Assembly: GCA_025456225.1 (NCBI GenBank)
Contig: JALOLB010000003.1
Location: 1 to 43,017, forward strand
DNA length: 43,017 bases
Direction of reading: 5' to 3'
Source of the DNA: Thermoanaerobaculaceae bacterium
Lineage (GTDB): Bacteria; Acidobacteriota; Thermoanaerobaculia; Thermoanaerobaculales; Thermoanaerobaculaceae
In this document: positions 27,865 to 36,267 of the stretch, one piece after another
How positions within the stretch are numbered: the stretch's first letter is position 1
How the letters are laid out: the number at the start of each line of letters is the position of its first letter
The notes under the pieces: model-generated
What the model saw: the letters and a program-made list of their open reading frames with translations, nothing else
Databases searched by the model: none
Told to the model about the DNA's origin: nothing
Made by a program: the position numbers and the translations under genes

Positions 27865-28746
27865 ATGCCTGTCGGCGAGCTGGCGGCCCTGGCCGCGGCG
27901 ACCCTCTGGGGGTTCACGAGCGTCTTCTTCTTCTCGGTGGCGGCGCACCGCATCGGCGCCCTGCGGGTCAACCTGCTGCGCCTGCCCCTGGGGTGGGCCC
28001 TGCTCGGCCTGACGCTGCTCGTCAAGGGGATGTCCCCGATCACCGATGCCGGGAGCCTGGCCCTGCTGGCGGTGAGCGGGGTGATCGGGCTGGCGATCGG
28101 CGACCTCGCGTACTTCGCGGCGATGCGCCGCATCGGGCCGCGCCTGGCGGTGCTGCTGCAATCCCTGGCGCCGCTGTTCGCGGCCGGGATCGGCGCGGCG
28201 CTGCTCCACGAGATCCCGGGGCCGCTGGCCGGCACCGGGATCGTCCTCACCCTCGGCGGGGTGTTCTGGGTGGTCCTGGAGCGTCGCGACGAGGGCATGC
28301 CGCCCGGCCACCACGCCTGGGGAGTGGTGCTCGCTGTGATCGCCGCCTTCTGCCAGGGGCTCGGGTTGGTGCTCGCCAAGTGGGGGATGGCCGGGGGCTT
28401 GCACCCGCTGGCCGCGTCCTGGCTGCGCATGACCGCCGGTACCGCCGCCATCTGGCTGGGGGCCGTGCTCGCCGGTCGCATCCGCGACCTCGACCTGCGC
28501 GGCAGCCTGCGCCTGGCCTGGCCGCAGGTGGTGGGGGGTGCGGTGATGGGGCCGTTCCTGGGCGCCACCCTGTCGCTGGTGGCGGCCCGCCACACCGAGG
28601 TCGGCGTGGCCGCGACGCTCATGGCCACGACGCCGATCATCGTCATCCCGCTCGTCATGCTCACCGAGCGCTACCGCCCGAGCTGGCGGGCGCTGGCCGG
28701 TACCATCGTCGCCATCGTGGGCATCGCCCTGCTGTTCGCACGCTGA
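27865..28746 (+). CDS. EamA/DMT family transporter
   Basis: Protein of 293 aa, the normal size for the drug/metabolite transporter superfamily, with about ten TM helices in two EamA repeats (GELAALAAATLWGFTSVFFFS ... and GVVLAVIAAFCQGLGLVLAKW ...). It probably exports or imports a small metabolite across the inner membrane; the substrate cannot be read. The ATG at 27865 is preceded by GGGAGG at 10 nt and a TATGCT box at 27832-27837. The ORF track start 195 codons upstream is antisense to hslV and is rejected. It stands alone, convergent with the kinase gene. Confidence 0.9.
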   Translation: MPVGELAALAAATLWGFTSVFFFSVAAHRIGALRVNLLRLPLGWALLGLTLLVKGMSPITDAGSLALLAVSGVIGLAIGDLAYFAAMRRIGPRLAVLLQSLAPLFAAGIGAALLHEIPGPLAGTGIVLTLGGVFWVVLERRDEGMPPGHHAWGVVLAVIAAFCQGLGLVLAKWGMAGGLHPLAASWLRMTAGTAAIWLGAVLAGRIRDLDLRGSLRLAWPQVVGGAVMGPFLGATLSLVAARHTEVGVAATLMATTPIIVIPLVMLTERYRPSWRALAGTIVAIVGIALLFAR

Positions 28747-28759
28747 CCGACCCTCCCGC

Positions 28760-28998
28760 CCAACTCCGGTCGAGAGTCAAGAGTCAAGAGTCGAAAGCCG
28801 AGAGTCGAGAGTCGAGAGTTCCCCCACCCCCCCGGGAGAGGTGACCTTGCGGGTCCCCTCCTCGGGGCGGGAAATCGAGGTTCTCCACGTTCAGGTGTCA
28901 TCACGAGTCCAACCTCGCGACCACACAAGGCGGTCGGGCCTTCCTGGTTCAGGGGTGGGGAGGGACTCTCGACTCTTGACTCTCGACTTTGAACCGGG
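28760..28998. repeat. GAGAGTC heptad repeat island between convergent genes
   Basis: Arm one (28768-28819) contains GGTCGAGAGTCAAGAGTCAAGAGTCG and, after a gap, GAGAGTCGAGAGTCGAGAGTT followed by CCCCCACCC. Arm two (28965-28992) is the reverse complement (GGGACTCTCGACTCTTGACT and so on) and is bounded by GGGTGGGGAGGG and GGGAGGGTGGGG. The core of ~145 bp holds no recognisable gene. It lies between the EamA gene and the kinase gene, which converge on it. Confidence 0.88.
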
Positions 28999-29008
28999 AG
29001 GGTGGGGG

Positions 29009-31789
29009 TTAGGGGAGGTTCTCCACCATCCAGAGGTCGCCGGTGCTCTGGGCGCGCACGAACACGATGCGGTCGCCCTGCGGGGACCAGGCGGGGTAGC
29101 GCACGTACTCGTCCAGGGCGTCGAACCGGGTGAGCTGCCGCATGCCGCTGCCGTCCACGGCCACCGAGTAGAGGTTCCACCTGCCGTCCAGGAGCGCGGC
29201 GATGGCGATGCGGGTGCCGTCCGGGGACCAGGAGTGGGCCCAGTGCTTGCCGGTGCCGCCGGTGAGCTGGCGCGGCTCCCCACCGCCGGCCGGCACCACC
29301 ACGAGGTGGTCATTCTCGCCCCGCCGGCGCTCGGCGGCCAGCCACCGGCCATCGGGGGACCAGCAGGCAAAGCCCACGAGCTCCGGGTCGAAGGTGAGCT
29401 GCCGGGGCGAGGACCCGTCGGTGCCCATGAGCCACAGGTTGACGGCCCCGTCGCGCCCCGCGACGTGATAGACGACCTGCCGCCCGTCGGGCGCCACGCG
29501 CACGCCGTCGGCGCCCGGTGGCAGGGGCGTGAGCCGGCGCTCGCTGCCACCTCCGAGGCCGATGGACCAGAGCGCCAGGGCCCCCCCGCGCTCCGAGACG
29601 AACGCCACGCCGTCGGCTCCGGGCAGTAAGCTGGGGGTGCCGTCGGCGGCCGGATCGACGGTGAGCTGGCGGGGCGATGCGCCCTCGGCATCCGTCACCC
29701 AGATGTCCTGACTCGCGCCCACCTGGCGGTGATCGAAGGCCAGCAGTCCGCCGTCCGCCGAGAAGGCCGGCCGGCTGTGGCGGCCGCTGCCGCTGGTGAG
29801 GGGAGCGGCTGGTCCGCGCGGCTCGGCGCTGGAGGGGTCCAGCGGCTGGGTCCAGAGGTTGGTGGCGGTGCCGAGCGCGGCGTGGACGAGCCTGCGCCCG
29901 TCGCGGGAGACGTCGAGCTGGCGGACGCTTGCCATGGGCAGCGACAGGACCGGCGTCGGCGGGCCCGCCGGACGGAACCCCCGGTCCAGGGGCAGCGACC
30001 ACACCGCGTACCGGTCGCCGGACGCCACGCCCGCAAAGAGCACACGCCGGCCGTCCTGGCTGCAGTGGGGGTCGAAGCCGAAGGCGGGCGTGTCGGTGAG
30101 GAGCCGGAGGTCGCTCCCGTCCACCGCGACCGTCCAGATGGCCGACCGGCGGCGATCCGAGGCCGTGAAGACGAGCCGCCGCCCGTCCGGCGTCCAGGCA
30201 GGCGCCCCGTGCCCGCCTGGCGGTGCCCCCTCCCGCGTCACCTGGCGGGGTTCGCCACCCGCGGCCGGCGCCACCCAGAGCGTCGAGGGTGGGAGCGCCG
30301 GGACGGCGCTTGCCGAGAGCTCGGCCGTGGGTTCGGACTGGAACGCGATCCACCCTCCGTCCGGCGACCAGGCCGGGTGGGAGCCGAAGGCGATCAGGGG
30401 GCGGGGGGTGCCGCCCAGGGAGGGGATCAGCCAGATGCCGCGCCGGCCGTGGGAAGCGTACGCCAGGAAGGCGCCGTCGGGGGACCAGTCGGGCTGGAAG
30501 TTCTGCTCGCCGTCGGCCGTGAGCTGGATGTCGCGGCCGCCGGTGGCCAGTTGCAGCAGGTAGATCTCGAAGCGGCCGCTGCGGTTGGCGGCGAAGGCGA
30601 CGGTGTGACCGTCCGGGGAGAACGCGGGGTCGAGCTCCAGCCCGGACCAGGTGGTGAGCTGCGCGGAGACCGGAGCCGCACCGGCGGGTTCCTGCCTCCA
30701 CCGCCCCACCAGGATCCCGGCAGCCACCAGCGCGACGGCCAGCATCGCACCCAGGCCAAGCCACAGCGCGCGGCGACGCCGCGGCTCCCCGAGGGCCGGG
30801 AGCTGGGCCGTCTGCGGCGGCTCGGCCTCGTCGCCGAGAACCGCGACCTGGCTGCCCGACCGTCCCTCGAGCGCCGCCAGCACCTCGCCCGCGGAGGTGA
30901 AGCGCTCGCCAGGGTCGACCATGAGGCACCGGCGGATCACGGCGTCCCACCGCAGCTCCAGGTCCGGGCGCCGCTCCCTGGCCGAGGGCGGCGGCTCCCG
31001 CAGCCGTCGCAGTAACGTGGCCATGGGTGTGGCTGCCTCGTGGGGACGCTGCCCGGTGACCATCTCGTAGATGACCACGCCGAGGGCGTAGATGTCCGAG
31101 GCCGGGGTGGCCTCCCGTCCCTGGGCCTGCTCGGGGGCCATGTAGTCGGCGGTGCCGACCACCATGTTGACTGCGGTGAGGGGCGGGGAGCCGGAGCCGG
31201 GCCCGGCGACCTGGTAGGCGAGCCCGAAGTCGGTGACCACGACTCTCCCGGGTGCGCCCGTCGGCTCGGGCGGGACCAGGACCACGTTGCCGCTCTTGAA
31301 GTCACGGTGCACCACACCCACCCGGTGGGCGGCAGCGAGGGCGGCGGTCATCTGGCGGATGATGGGGAGCGCCTGCTCCGGTGCCAGCGGCCCGTGCCGC
31401 GCCAGCCGCTCCCCCAGCGTCTCCCCCTCGAGCAGCTCCATCGTCAGGCCAAGCACCGTGTGTGGCCTGCCGGCATGATCGACGTCGTGATGGCGGACCA
31501 GGTCGAAGAGACGGCAGACGTTGCGGTGCGTGACCTGGCGGGCGAGCTGCACCTCGCGCCGGAAGCGCTCGAGCGCCAGGGGGTCGTCCGCCAGGTCCGG
31601 GCGCAGGGTCTTGAGTGCGACCCGGGAGCCCAGCTCCTGGTCGACCACCTCGTACACCTCGCCCATGCCGCCCCGGGCAAGGAGGCCGACGACGCGAAAG
31701 CGCCCGGCCACGACCTGATCTGGCTCCAGGGTTGGTGGGCGCGGGCCGAGGCCGCTGCCGGGAGGTCTGCCGGCGGGCTCCTCAGCCAT
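29009..31789 (-). CDS. Transmembrane Ser/Thr protein kinase with TolB-like double propeller
   Basis: Protein of 926 aa. The kinase domain (~28-300) is complete: Gly-rich loop ARGGMGEVYEV, catalytic Lys in VALK (residue 60), HRDFKSGN, DFGLAY and APEQ. One TM helix (~345-368, LWLGLGAMLAVALVAAGILV) leads to an extracytoplasmic region with twelve 'xxSPDGxxxAF' blades (AFSPDGHTVAF, DWSPDGAFLAY, AWSPDGGWIAF, AWTPDGRRLVF ... AWSPQGDRIVF). That number fits two six-bladed TolB-like propellers. The propeller probably senses a periplasmic ligand and controls the cytoplasmic kinase, an architecture common in Acidobacteriota. ATG 31789 follows AGGTG at 8 nt; GTG 31798 is an alternative. It lies 35 bp after a small zinc-ribbon gene. 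Confidence 0.95.
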   Translation of the reverse strand: MAEEPAGRPPGSGLGPRPPTLEPDQVVAGRFRVVGLLARGGMGEVYEVVDQELGSRVALKTLRPDLADDPLALERFRREVQLARQVTHRNVCRLFDLVRHHDVDHAGRPHTVLGLTMELLEGETLGERLARHGPLAPEQALPIIRQMTAALAAAHRVGVVHRDFKSGNVVLVPPEPTGAPGRVVVTDFGLAYQVAGPGSGSPPLTAVNMVVGTADYMAPEQAQGREATPASDIYALGVVIYEMVTGQRPHEAATPMATLLRRLREPPPSARERRPDLELRWDAVIRRCLMVDPGERFTSAGEVLAALEGRSGSQVAVLGDEAEPPQTAQLPALGEPRRRRALWLGLGAMLAVALVAAGILVGRWRQEPAGAAPVSAQLTTWSGLELDPAFSPDGHTVAFAANRSGRFEIYLLQLATGGRDIQLTADGEQNFQPDWSPDGAFLAYASHGRRGIWLIPSLGGTPRPLIAFGSHPAWSPDGGWIAFQSEPTAELSASAVPALPPSTLWVAPAAGGEPRQVTREGAPPGGHGAPAWTPDGRRLVFTASDRRRSAIWTVAVDGSDLRLLTDTPAFGFDPHCSQDGRRVLFAGVASGDRYAVWSLPLDRGFRPAGPPTPVLSLPMASVRQLDVSRDGRRLVHAALGTATNLWTQPLDPSSAEPRGPAAPLTSGSGRHSRPAFSADGGLLAFDHRQVGASQDIWVTDAEGASPRQLTVDPAADGTPSLLPGADGVAFVSERGGALALWSIGLGGGSERRLTPLPPGADGVRVAPDGRQVVYHVAGRDGAVNLWLMGTDGSSPRQLTFDPELVGFACWSPDGRWLAAERRRGENDHLVVVPAGGGEPRQLTGGTGKHWAHSWSPDGTRIAIAALLDGRWNLYSVAVDGSGMRQLTRFDALDEYVRYPAWSPQGDRIVFVRAQSTGDLWMVENLP

Positions 31790-31824
31790 GGCTGACACCT
31801 GGCTTCGGGTCCAAGCTCATGCCC

Positions 31825-32037
31825 TCAGCGGTCCTCCTCCGGGCAGGACCACCGCGACAGCGGCTCGGCCCCGGGATCGCCGGTGCCTCCCGCCAGCACC
31901 AGCACGCGCTCCGCCCCCCAACCCTCGACCAGGAAGCGGTGCGCTGCCGGGCCGAGGCAGGCGAAGAGCTCCTCACCCGGCACCCAGCCCATCGGGCTTC
32001 CGCACATGGGACACGGCGGCTCGTGACGCGTGGTCAT
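31825..32037 (-). CDS. Small CxxC protein encoded with the kinase
   Basis: Protein of 70 aa with a strong GGGAGGTGAG ribosome site before its ATG. CPMCGSPMGW near the N-terminus, FACLGPAAHRF in the middle and WSCPEEDR at the end give four Cys and one His that could form a zinc site. No family is recognised. It is 35 bp upstream of the kinase gene on the same strand, so it is probably co-transcribed and may be a kinase partner or substrate (inference). The ~215 bp between it and the divergent lipoprotein gene must hold promoters for both directions. Confidence 0.75.
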   Translation of the reverse strand: MTTRHEPPCPMCGSPMGWVPGEELFACLGPAAHRFLVEGWGAERVLVLAGGTGDPGAEPLSRWSCPEEDR

Positions 32038-32218
32038 CGCTCACCTCCCATCCCGCTCGGGGGACCCAGGGTCGTGCTTCCGGTTGATCCTCACCTTCCA
32101 GTCTAGCGGAGATGTCTCGGGGGGGTCGTGGACGGTCCGCGCCTCCCCGGGTGCCGCCGTCCGATACACCGAGGCGCACCGACCGCAAGAAAGCAGGCAG
32201 TCCCGAGCAGAAACGGCA

Positions 32219-32247
32219 TTGAAAGGCGCGCGGGGTGGACCTACACT
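32219..32247 (+). promoter_or_regulatory. Promoter for leaderless transcript of the small lipoprotein gene
   Basis: TTGAAA (32219-32224), exactly 17 bp, then TACACT (32242-32247), then only 6 nt before the ATG at 32254. Transcription from this box would begin at or within a base or two of the start codon. No Shine-Dalgarno sequence could fit, so the mRNA is predicted to be leaderless. Confidence 0.7.
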
Positions 32248-32253
32248 GGGAGC

Positions 32254-32562
32254 ATGAGGCGGGGTCTGCCCCTTCTCGTGCTCCTGGCCCTGGTGCTGCC
32301 TCTCGCCGGCTGCAGCGACCACTTCTGGGACGAGGAGTGCGACATCGTCGTCATCAACGGCTCCTCGTGCCGGCTGCGCATCCTGATCGACGGCTGGGAG
32401 GCCTTCACCATCAAGGTCGACGACACCCGCACCGTCGACGACGTGGGTGTGGGCCGCCACACCCTGGAGGCCATGGACCAGGATGACCGGCTCGTGGAGC
32501 GCCGGAGCATCGATCTCGACCATGGCGAGGACTTCTACTGGCACATCGAGAGCTGCCACTGA
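32254..32562 (+). CDS. Small lipoprotein of unknown function
   Basis: Protein of 102 aa. The N-terminus MRRGLPLLVLLALVLPLAGC is a classic lipoprotein signal with lipobox LAGC, and the next residues (SDHFW) do not include the Asp+2 inner-membrane retention signal, so outer-membrane placement is likely. The mature part (~83 aa) is acidic and beta-like (CDIVVINGSSCRLRILIDGWEAFTIKVDD) with three further Cys. No family is recognised. The start is fixed by the leaderless promoter; the longer ORF in the track is rejected. Confidence 0.8.
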   Translation: MRRGLPLLVLLALVLPLAGCSDHFWDEECDIVVINGSSCRLRILIDGWEAFTIKVDDTRTVDDVGVGRHTLEAMDQDDRLVERRSIDLDHGEDFYWHIESCH

Positions 32563-32644
32563 GGCGTTCCGAAGCCAGAGGCTCCACCCTCCACCCCAGG
32601 TCCGGACACGAGCTCCCGGTCATCCTGTTTCCGCATAAGCCGAC

Positions 32645-32680
32645 CGAACGTTCGCTTTTTGCGTAGGGCTGCGCTATCGT
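32645..32680 (+). promoter_or_regulatory. Candidate promoter and palindromic operator of the AceTr-like gene
   Basis: TTCGCT (32651-32656), 18 bp, then TATCGT (32675-32680). The perfect 10-bp palindrome CGAACGTTCG (32645-32654) overlaps the -35 box, as expected for a repressor or activator site. The ATG lies 70 bp downstream. Confidence 0.35.
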
Positions 32681-32749
32681 TGTCGCCAGCGCCGGGCCAA
32701 GGCTCCCTGGAGTCACGCCAGCAGCAGGCCTGGGCGAGGAGAGGTGACC

Positions 32750-33625
32750 ATGATCCGCAAGGCCGAGCTGGGACGCCCAACCCACACCGAGGTGATCGCC
32801 GAGCCCACGCCGGTGGGGCTGATCTGCCTGGCCATCGGCTGCGCCGCCCTCACCCCCATCGCCTTCGGCGCCAGCCTCACGCCTGCCGGGTTGAAGACCG
32901 CGGCCATCTACTGCCTGCTCTTCGGCGCCGGCGGCCAGCTCGTGGCCGGGCTCGGCAACCTCGTCAACCGCAACCTCTACGGCGGCACCCTGTTCACCGC
33001 CTTTGCGTTCAACTGGGTGCTCAACTGGTGGGCGCTCGACGGGCTGAGCCGCGGGGTGGTGCCCGACGCCGGCGTCATCTTCGCCGTGGACGTCTGCTTT
33101 CTCGTCATCTTCCTGGTCTTCAGCTACGGCTTCGGCTTCTACTCGAAGCTCCTGTTCGCGTTCCTGGTCGACATCGACCTCCTGTACGCGGCCAAGGTCG
33201 CGAAGCACCTCACCGGTGCCCGGTCGCTCGACCCCGTCGTCGCGGTGTGCACCGTGGCGCTGGCCGTGATCTCGCTGTGGATTGCCTTCGCGCTGCTCAT
33301 CAACCCGACCGCCGGGCGGCGCGTGTTCGCCTTCCCGGGCCCCCTCTTCCGCGCCCGGGCACATCCGGGGTTCGACGCCTCCCTGCGGATCGCGGTGTGC
33401 CGCGTTCTCCACGCCCACTGGCAGCAGCAGGCGTTCGTCCCGATGCCTCTCGGCGAGCTGGAGAAGGCGGTGGCCGACGTGAGCCAGGGGCGCAGCCTCG
33501 TACCTGACCTCGCCTACCTCGGGGAGCTTGGCGGTCTCCTCCAGACGGAGAGCGGCGTGCGCCTTACCGCCGCCGGCCTCGACTTCTACGAGCAGACCGT
33601 GCTCGGCAAGACCCAGTTCGCCTGA
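32750..33625 (+). CDS. GPR1/FUN34/YaaH (AceTr) family transporter with C-terminal extension
   Basis: Protein of 291 aa. The first ~190 residues have about six TM helices and the family's entry motif in the form EPTPVGLICLAIGCAALTPIAF (compare NPAPLGL), with LFGAGGQLVAGLGNLVNRNLYGGTLFTAFAFNW in the matching second and third helices. Members such as SatP carry acetate or succinate with protons across the inner membrane. Usual bacterial members have ~190-200 aa; here ~90 soluble residues follow, ending in LTAAGLDFYEQTV, which looks like a small winged-helix-type domain. The ATG follows GAGGAGAGGTG. The next gene is convergent. Confidence 0.8.
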   Translation: MIRKAELGRPTHTEVIAEPTPVGLICLAIGCAALTPIAFGASLTPAGLKTAAIYCLLFGAGGQLVAGLGNLVNRNLYGGTLFTAFAFNWVLNWWALDGLSRGVVPDAGVIFAVDVCFLVIFLVFSYGFGFYSKLLFAFLVDIDLLYAAKVAKHLTGARSLDPVVAVCTVALAVISLWIAFALLINPTAGRRVFAFPGPLFRARAHPGFDASLRIAVCRVLHAHWQQQAFVPMPLGELEKAVADVSQGRSLVPDLAYLGELGGLLQTESGVRLTAAGLDFYEQTVLGKTQFA

Positions 33626-33643
33626 CCCTCCAGCCTGCGTCGC

Positions 33644-34504
33644 TCACCGGGGCAGGTCGCGAGTGGGGAGACCAGATCGGCAGGGTGCTCCACGTGCACG
33701 CTGCTGGCGGCGGACCTCGTAGAGGAGGACGGCGGCGGCGCTGGCGACGTTGAGGGAGTCGACGCCGGAGGGCATCGGGATGGTGGCCGCAAGGTCACAG
33801 ACGGCCTCGACCTCCGGCCGCAGGCCGTACCCCTCGTGGCCGAGGACGACACAGCAGTCGCGGTCGAGCTCGCACTCCCAGGTTGCCCGACCGGTGAGCG
33901 TCGCCGCGACGACCGTGAAGCCTCGCTCGCGCAGGGTGCCGAGGGTGGCCGCGAGGCTGCCCACCCGCGGCAGCGCCAGGCGGAAGACCGTCCCCATGGA
34001 GTTGCGCACGGCGCGGCGCAGCCACGGGCTGGCGCCGGTCTCCCCGGCCAGCACGGCGGCGGCCTCGAACGAGGCGGCGGTGCGCAGGATGCCCCCGACG
34101 TTCTCGGGGTTGGTGACGCCGTCCAGCGCCACCACCAGGCGGGGACGCGGCGCCCGGGCCAGGGCGTCGTCGAGGGTGGGACGGGGCAGGATGCGCCCCA
34201 CCGCCATCACCCCCTGGTGGAGCCGGAACCCCACCAGCTCGGCGAGCACGCGCTCGGGTGCCACGAAGGCGGCGATCGTCTCGGCCCTGGCGGTCAGCTC
34301 GGGGCGCAGCGCCTCGAGCCATGCCGGTGTCAGCAGCAGCGACGCGACCGGGAGCGTGCTTTCGAGCAGGCGCCGCACCACGTGCCCACCCTCGGCCACG
34401 AAGATGCCCAGCCGCTCGTGCTCCGCCGGCCGGCGCATCGTCCGGTAGGGCGCGAGGGCGGGAGCATCCAGGTCCGAGACCGGCTCGACGTGCAGCAGGC
34501 TCAC
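33644..34504 (-). CDS. SpoU/TrmH family RNA 2'-O-methyltransferase
   Basis: Protein of 286 aa, the usual RlmB/TrmH-like size. The N-terminal ~110 residues form a substrate-binding domain (LGIFVAEGGHVVRRLLES). The C-terminal SPOUT domain has all three motifs: VALDGVTNPENVGGILRTAASF, VVLGHEGYGL and IPMPSGVDSLNVASAAAVLLYE, which build the trefoil-knot AdoMet site. It methylates ribose in rRNA or tRNA in the cytoplasm; the target nucleotide is unknown. The GTG at 34504 gives the expected length; no strong ribosome site is visible. It lies 10 bp after the DUF481 gene on the same strand. Confidence 0.92.
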   Translation of the reverse strand: MSLLHVEPVSDLDAPALAPYRTMRRPAEHERLGIFVAEGGHVVRRLLESTLPVASLLLTPAWLEALRPELTARAETIAAFVAPERVLAELVGFRLHQGVMAVGRILPRPTLDDALARAPRPRLVVALDGVTNPENVGGILRTAASFEAAAVLAGETGASPWLRRAVRNSMGTVFRLALPRVGSLAATLGTLRERGFTVVAATLTGRATWECELDRDCCVVLGHEGYGLRPEVEAVCDLAATIPMPSGVDSLNVASAAAVLLYEVRRQQRARGAPCRSGLPTRDLPR

Positions 34505-34514
34505 CGGCTGTCGC

Positions 34515-35231
34515 TCAGAAGCTCCACACCAGCGACGCGGTGGTGGTCGTGTCGGTGCTGGTGTAGCCAATCGGTGGCACGTTGTCGTAGCGCAGGATGT
34601 AGGCGAGCTTGAGGGCGAAACGCCTGGAGAGCACTGCCTGCGCCGCGGTCTCCGAGGACAGTCGCCAGTCGTCTGTCTCGTCGAAGCTCGGGTAGAACAT
34701 CAGGCGCTCGGTGATCTTGGCGCCCTCGCTGAGGACATACGCGTAGGTGACGCCGGCCAGTGCGCCGGCGTAGTCCCGGTTCTCCGCGTCGGTCAGCTCC
34801 TCCCTGGTGTACGTGGCGCCGATGTCGAAGGAGAGCACGTGCTCGGGACCGGTCAACGCCTTGAAGGTGGCCCCCGCCTCGGCGACGGCTCGCAGGTCGA
34901 GGCCGGCGAAGTCATCCTGCTCGACCGTGACCCCGCCGAACACGTCCCAGCTTCCACTCAGGGCCATCTGGACTCTGGCCCGGCCGAAGGCGCGGTCGGC
35001 GGTCTTGACGCCGTCCTGCTCGGCGCGGAACGCCAGGGCGCTGATCTCCAGCCCCCACGGCTCCGGCTTGCGCTTGACGGTCGCCTCGATCCCCAGGGAG
35101 CCGGTGTCGGAGTTGCCGCTCGTGGCGATGTACGACAGCCCGAGCGACCCGCTCCACGGCCCGGTCGGCTCCTCGGCGCTTGCGGTGACGGCCACAAGCA
35201 ACGCCACCATCATCCATCTCGTCGTTCGCAT
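34515..35231 (-). CDS. DUF481 family outer-membrane-type protein (YdiY-like)
   Basis: Protein of 238 aa with a signal peptide (MRTTRWMMVALLVAVTASA). The mature part alternates polar and hydrophobic residues as amphipathic beta strands and ends in SLVWSF, the terminal Phe typical of beta-barrel proteins. GSLGLSYIATSGNSDTGSLG is the DUF481 signature near the N-terminus. The family is described as salt-induced outer membrane proteins; function is unknown. The start is fixed by AGGAGGAG just upstream. TACAAT (35265-35260) is a possible -10. It is divergent from the L,D-transpeptidase gene. Confidence 0.88.
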   Translation of the reverse strand: MRTTRWMMVALLVAVTASAEEPTGPWSGSLGLSYIATSGNSDTGSLGIEATVKRKPEPWGLEISALAFRAEQDGVKTADRAFGRARVQMALSGSWDVFGGVTVEQDDFAGLDLRAVAEAGATFKALTGPEHVLSFDIGATYTREELTDAENRDYAGALAGVTYAYVLSEGAKITERLMFYPSFDETDDWRLSSETAAQAVLSRRFALKLAYILRYDNVPPIGYTSTDTTTTASLVWSF

Positions 35232-35384
35232 CGCTCCTCCTCCTATCGTGGTAGGGAACATTGTACTGGAGCTTCCATCGGAGCGGCTGCCGTGCCACGG
35301 CCAGCCCCGGGCCGACCGCTTCCATCCGGGCGGCCGGAGGCTCTTGCTATGCTTCGCCGCGCGGCCGTCGCCGCCGGGGGAGAC

Positions 35385-36266
35385 GTGAGTAAGGTCCGAA
35401 CATGCGAGAGACCGGCCAGCCGTCTGGCTCTGAGGAGCACTGTCCCCGCAGTGGCCTTGCTCGCTGCAGGCGCTGTCGCCCTCGCCGGCTCGGCCCGGGT
35501 GGTGCCGGAGGGCCCGCTCGCCCAGGCCCAGCAGCGTTACGCGCGGGTCGCGGCCGCCCGGGCCCACCAGGGTGCGGCGCTGGACCGGCTGTTCGAGAAG
35601 GCCGGCGTGCCGTACCCCGCACCCCTCGTCGTCCGGGGGTTCAAGGAAGAGGGCGTGCTCGAGCTGTGGGCTGCCCCGACGCCAGGGGGACCGTACCAGA
35701 AGATCGTGGCGTGGCCGTTCACCGGGTACAGCGGCGACCTCGGGCCGAAGCGACGGCGGGGCGACCGCCAGATTCCCGAGGGGTTCTACCGGCTCGATGG
35801 CCTCAACGGCGCCAGCCGCTACCACCTGTCGCTCCATGTCGACTACCCCAACCAGGCGGACCGCTACTTCGCCCACCGCCGCCACCCCGGCAACAACATC
35901 TTCATCCACGGCAACGAGCTGACCAACGGCTGCATCCCCATCGGCGACCGTGCCGTCGAGCAGCTCTACATCGCCGTGCTCGACAGCCGCAACGCCGGGT
36001 ACGAGGTGCCGGCGCATCTCTTCCCGTGCCGCTTCGACACCCCGGCGTGCGCCCGCCGCCTGCGCGCCGACACGCGGCACAACCCGAAGCTGGCGGCGTT
36101 CTGGGCAAACCTGGAGGAGGGGTTCCGGTGGTTCACGGGGACGGCCACCCTTCCGGTGGTGACGGTGGACGTGGCCGGCCGCTACAGCTTCGCGGCGCCG
36201 GACACCACCTCCGCCGAGGTTTTGCCGTCAAACCCGTCCTCGGGGCCCGCCGGCCAGGCGCCCTGA
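35385..36266 (+). CDS. L,D-transpeptidase-like murein enzyme (YafK/YkuD family)
   Basis: Protein of 293 aa from GTG 35385. The ATG at 35349 is rejected because it overlaps a TATGCT -10 box. A positively charged start and a hydrophobic segment (AVALLAAGAVALAGSA) send it to the periplasm. The catalytic pattern is IHGNELTNGCIPIGD with His175 and Cys183, plus the preceding strand YHLSLHVDYPNQADRYF, which fits YafK-type members. Such enzymes make or break 3-3 cross-links or release Braun-type lipoprotein from murein; which one applies here is not determinable. It ends 1 bp before sfsA starts. Confidence 0.88.
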   Translation: MSKVRTCERPASRLALRSTVPAVALLAAGAVALAGSARVVPEGPLAQAQQRYARVAAARAHQGAALDRLFEKAGVPYPAPLVVRGFKEEGVLELWAAPTPGGPYQKIVAWPFTGYSGDLGPKRRRGDRQIPEGFYRLDGLNGASRYHLSLHVDYPNQADRYFAHRRHPGNNIFIHGNELTNGCIPIGDRAVEQLYIAVLDSRNAGYEVPAHLFPCRFDTPACARRLRADTRHNPKLAAFWANLEEGFRWFTGTATLPVVTVDVAGRYSFAAPDTTSAEVLPSNPSSGPAGQAP

Positions 36267-36267
36267 G

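Noticed and set aside
27258-28844. 528-aa ORF in another frame over hslV and the EamA gene
   Set aside because: It spans two oppositely oriented real genes and ends in repeat-encoded residues.
32411-33418. 335-aa minus-strand ORF over the AceTr-like gene
   Set aside because: His/Asp/Glu-rich shadow frame; the plus strand has the TM-rich family protein with a good ribosome site.
35349-35384. ATG 35349 as start of the L,D-transpeptidase
   Set aside because: The ATG is part of the TATGCT -10 box, so it would not be transcribed; GTG 35385 fits a signal peptide.
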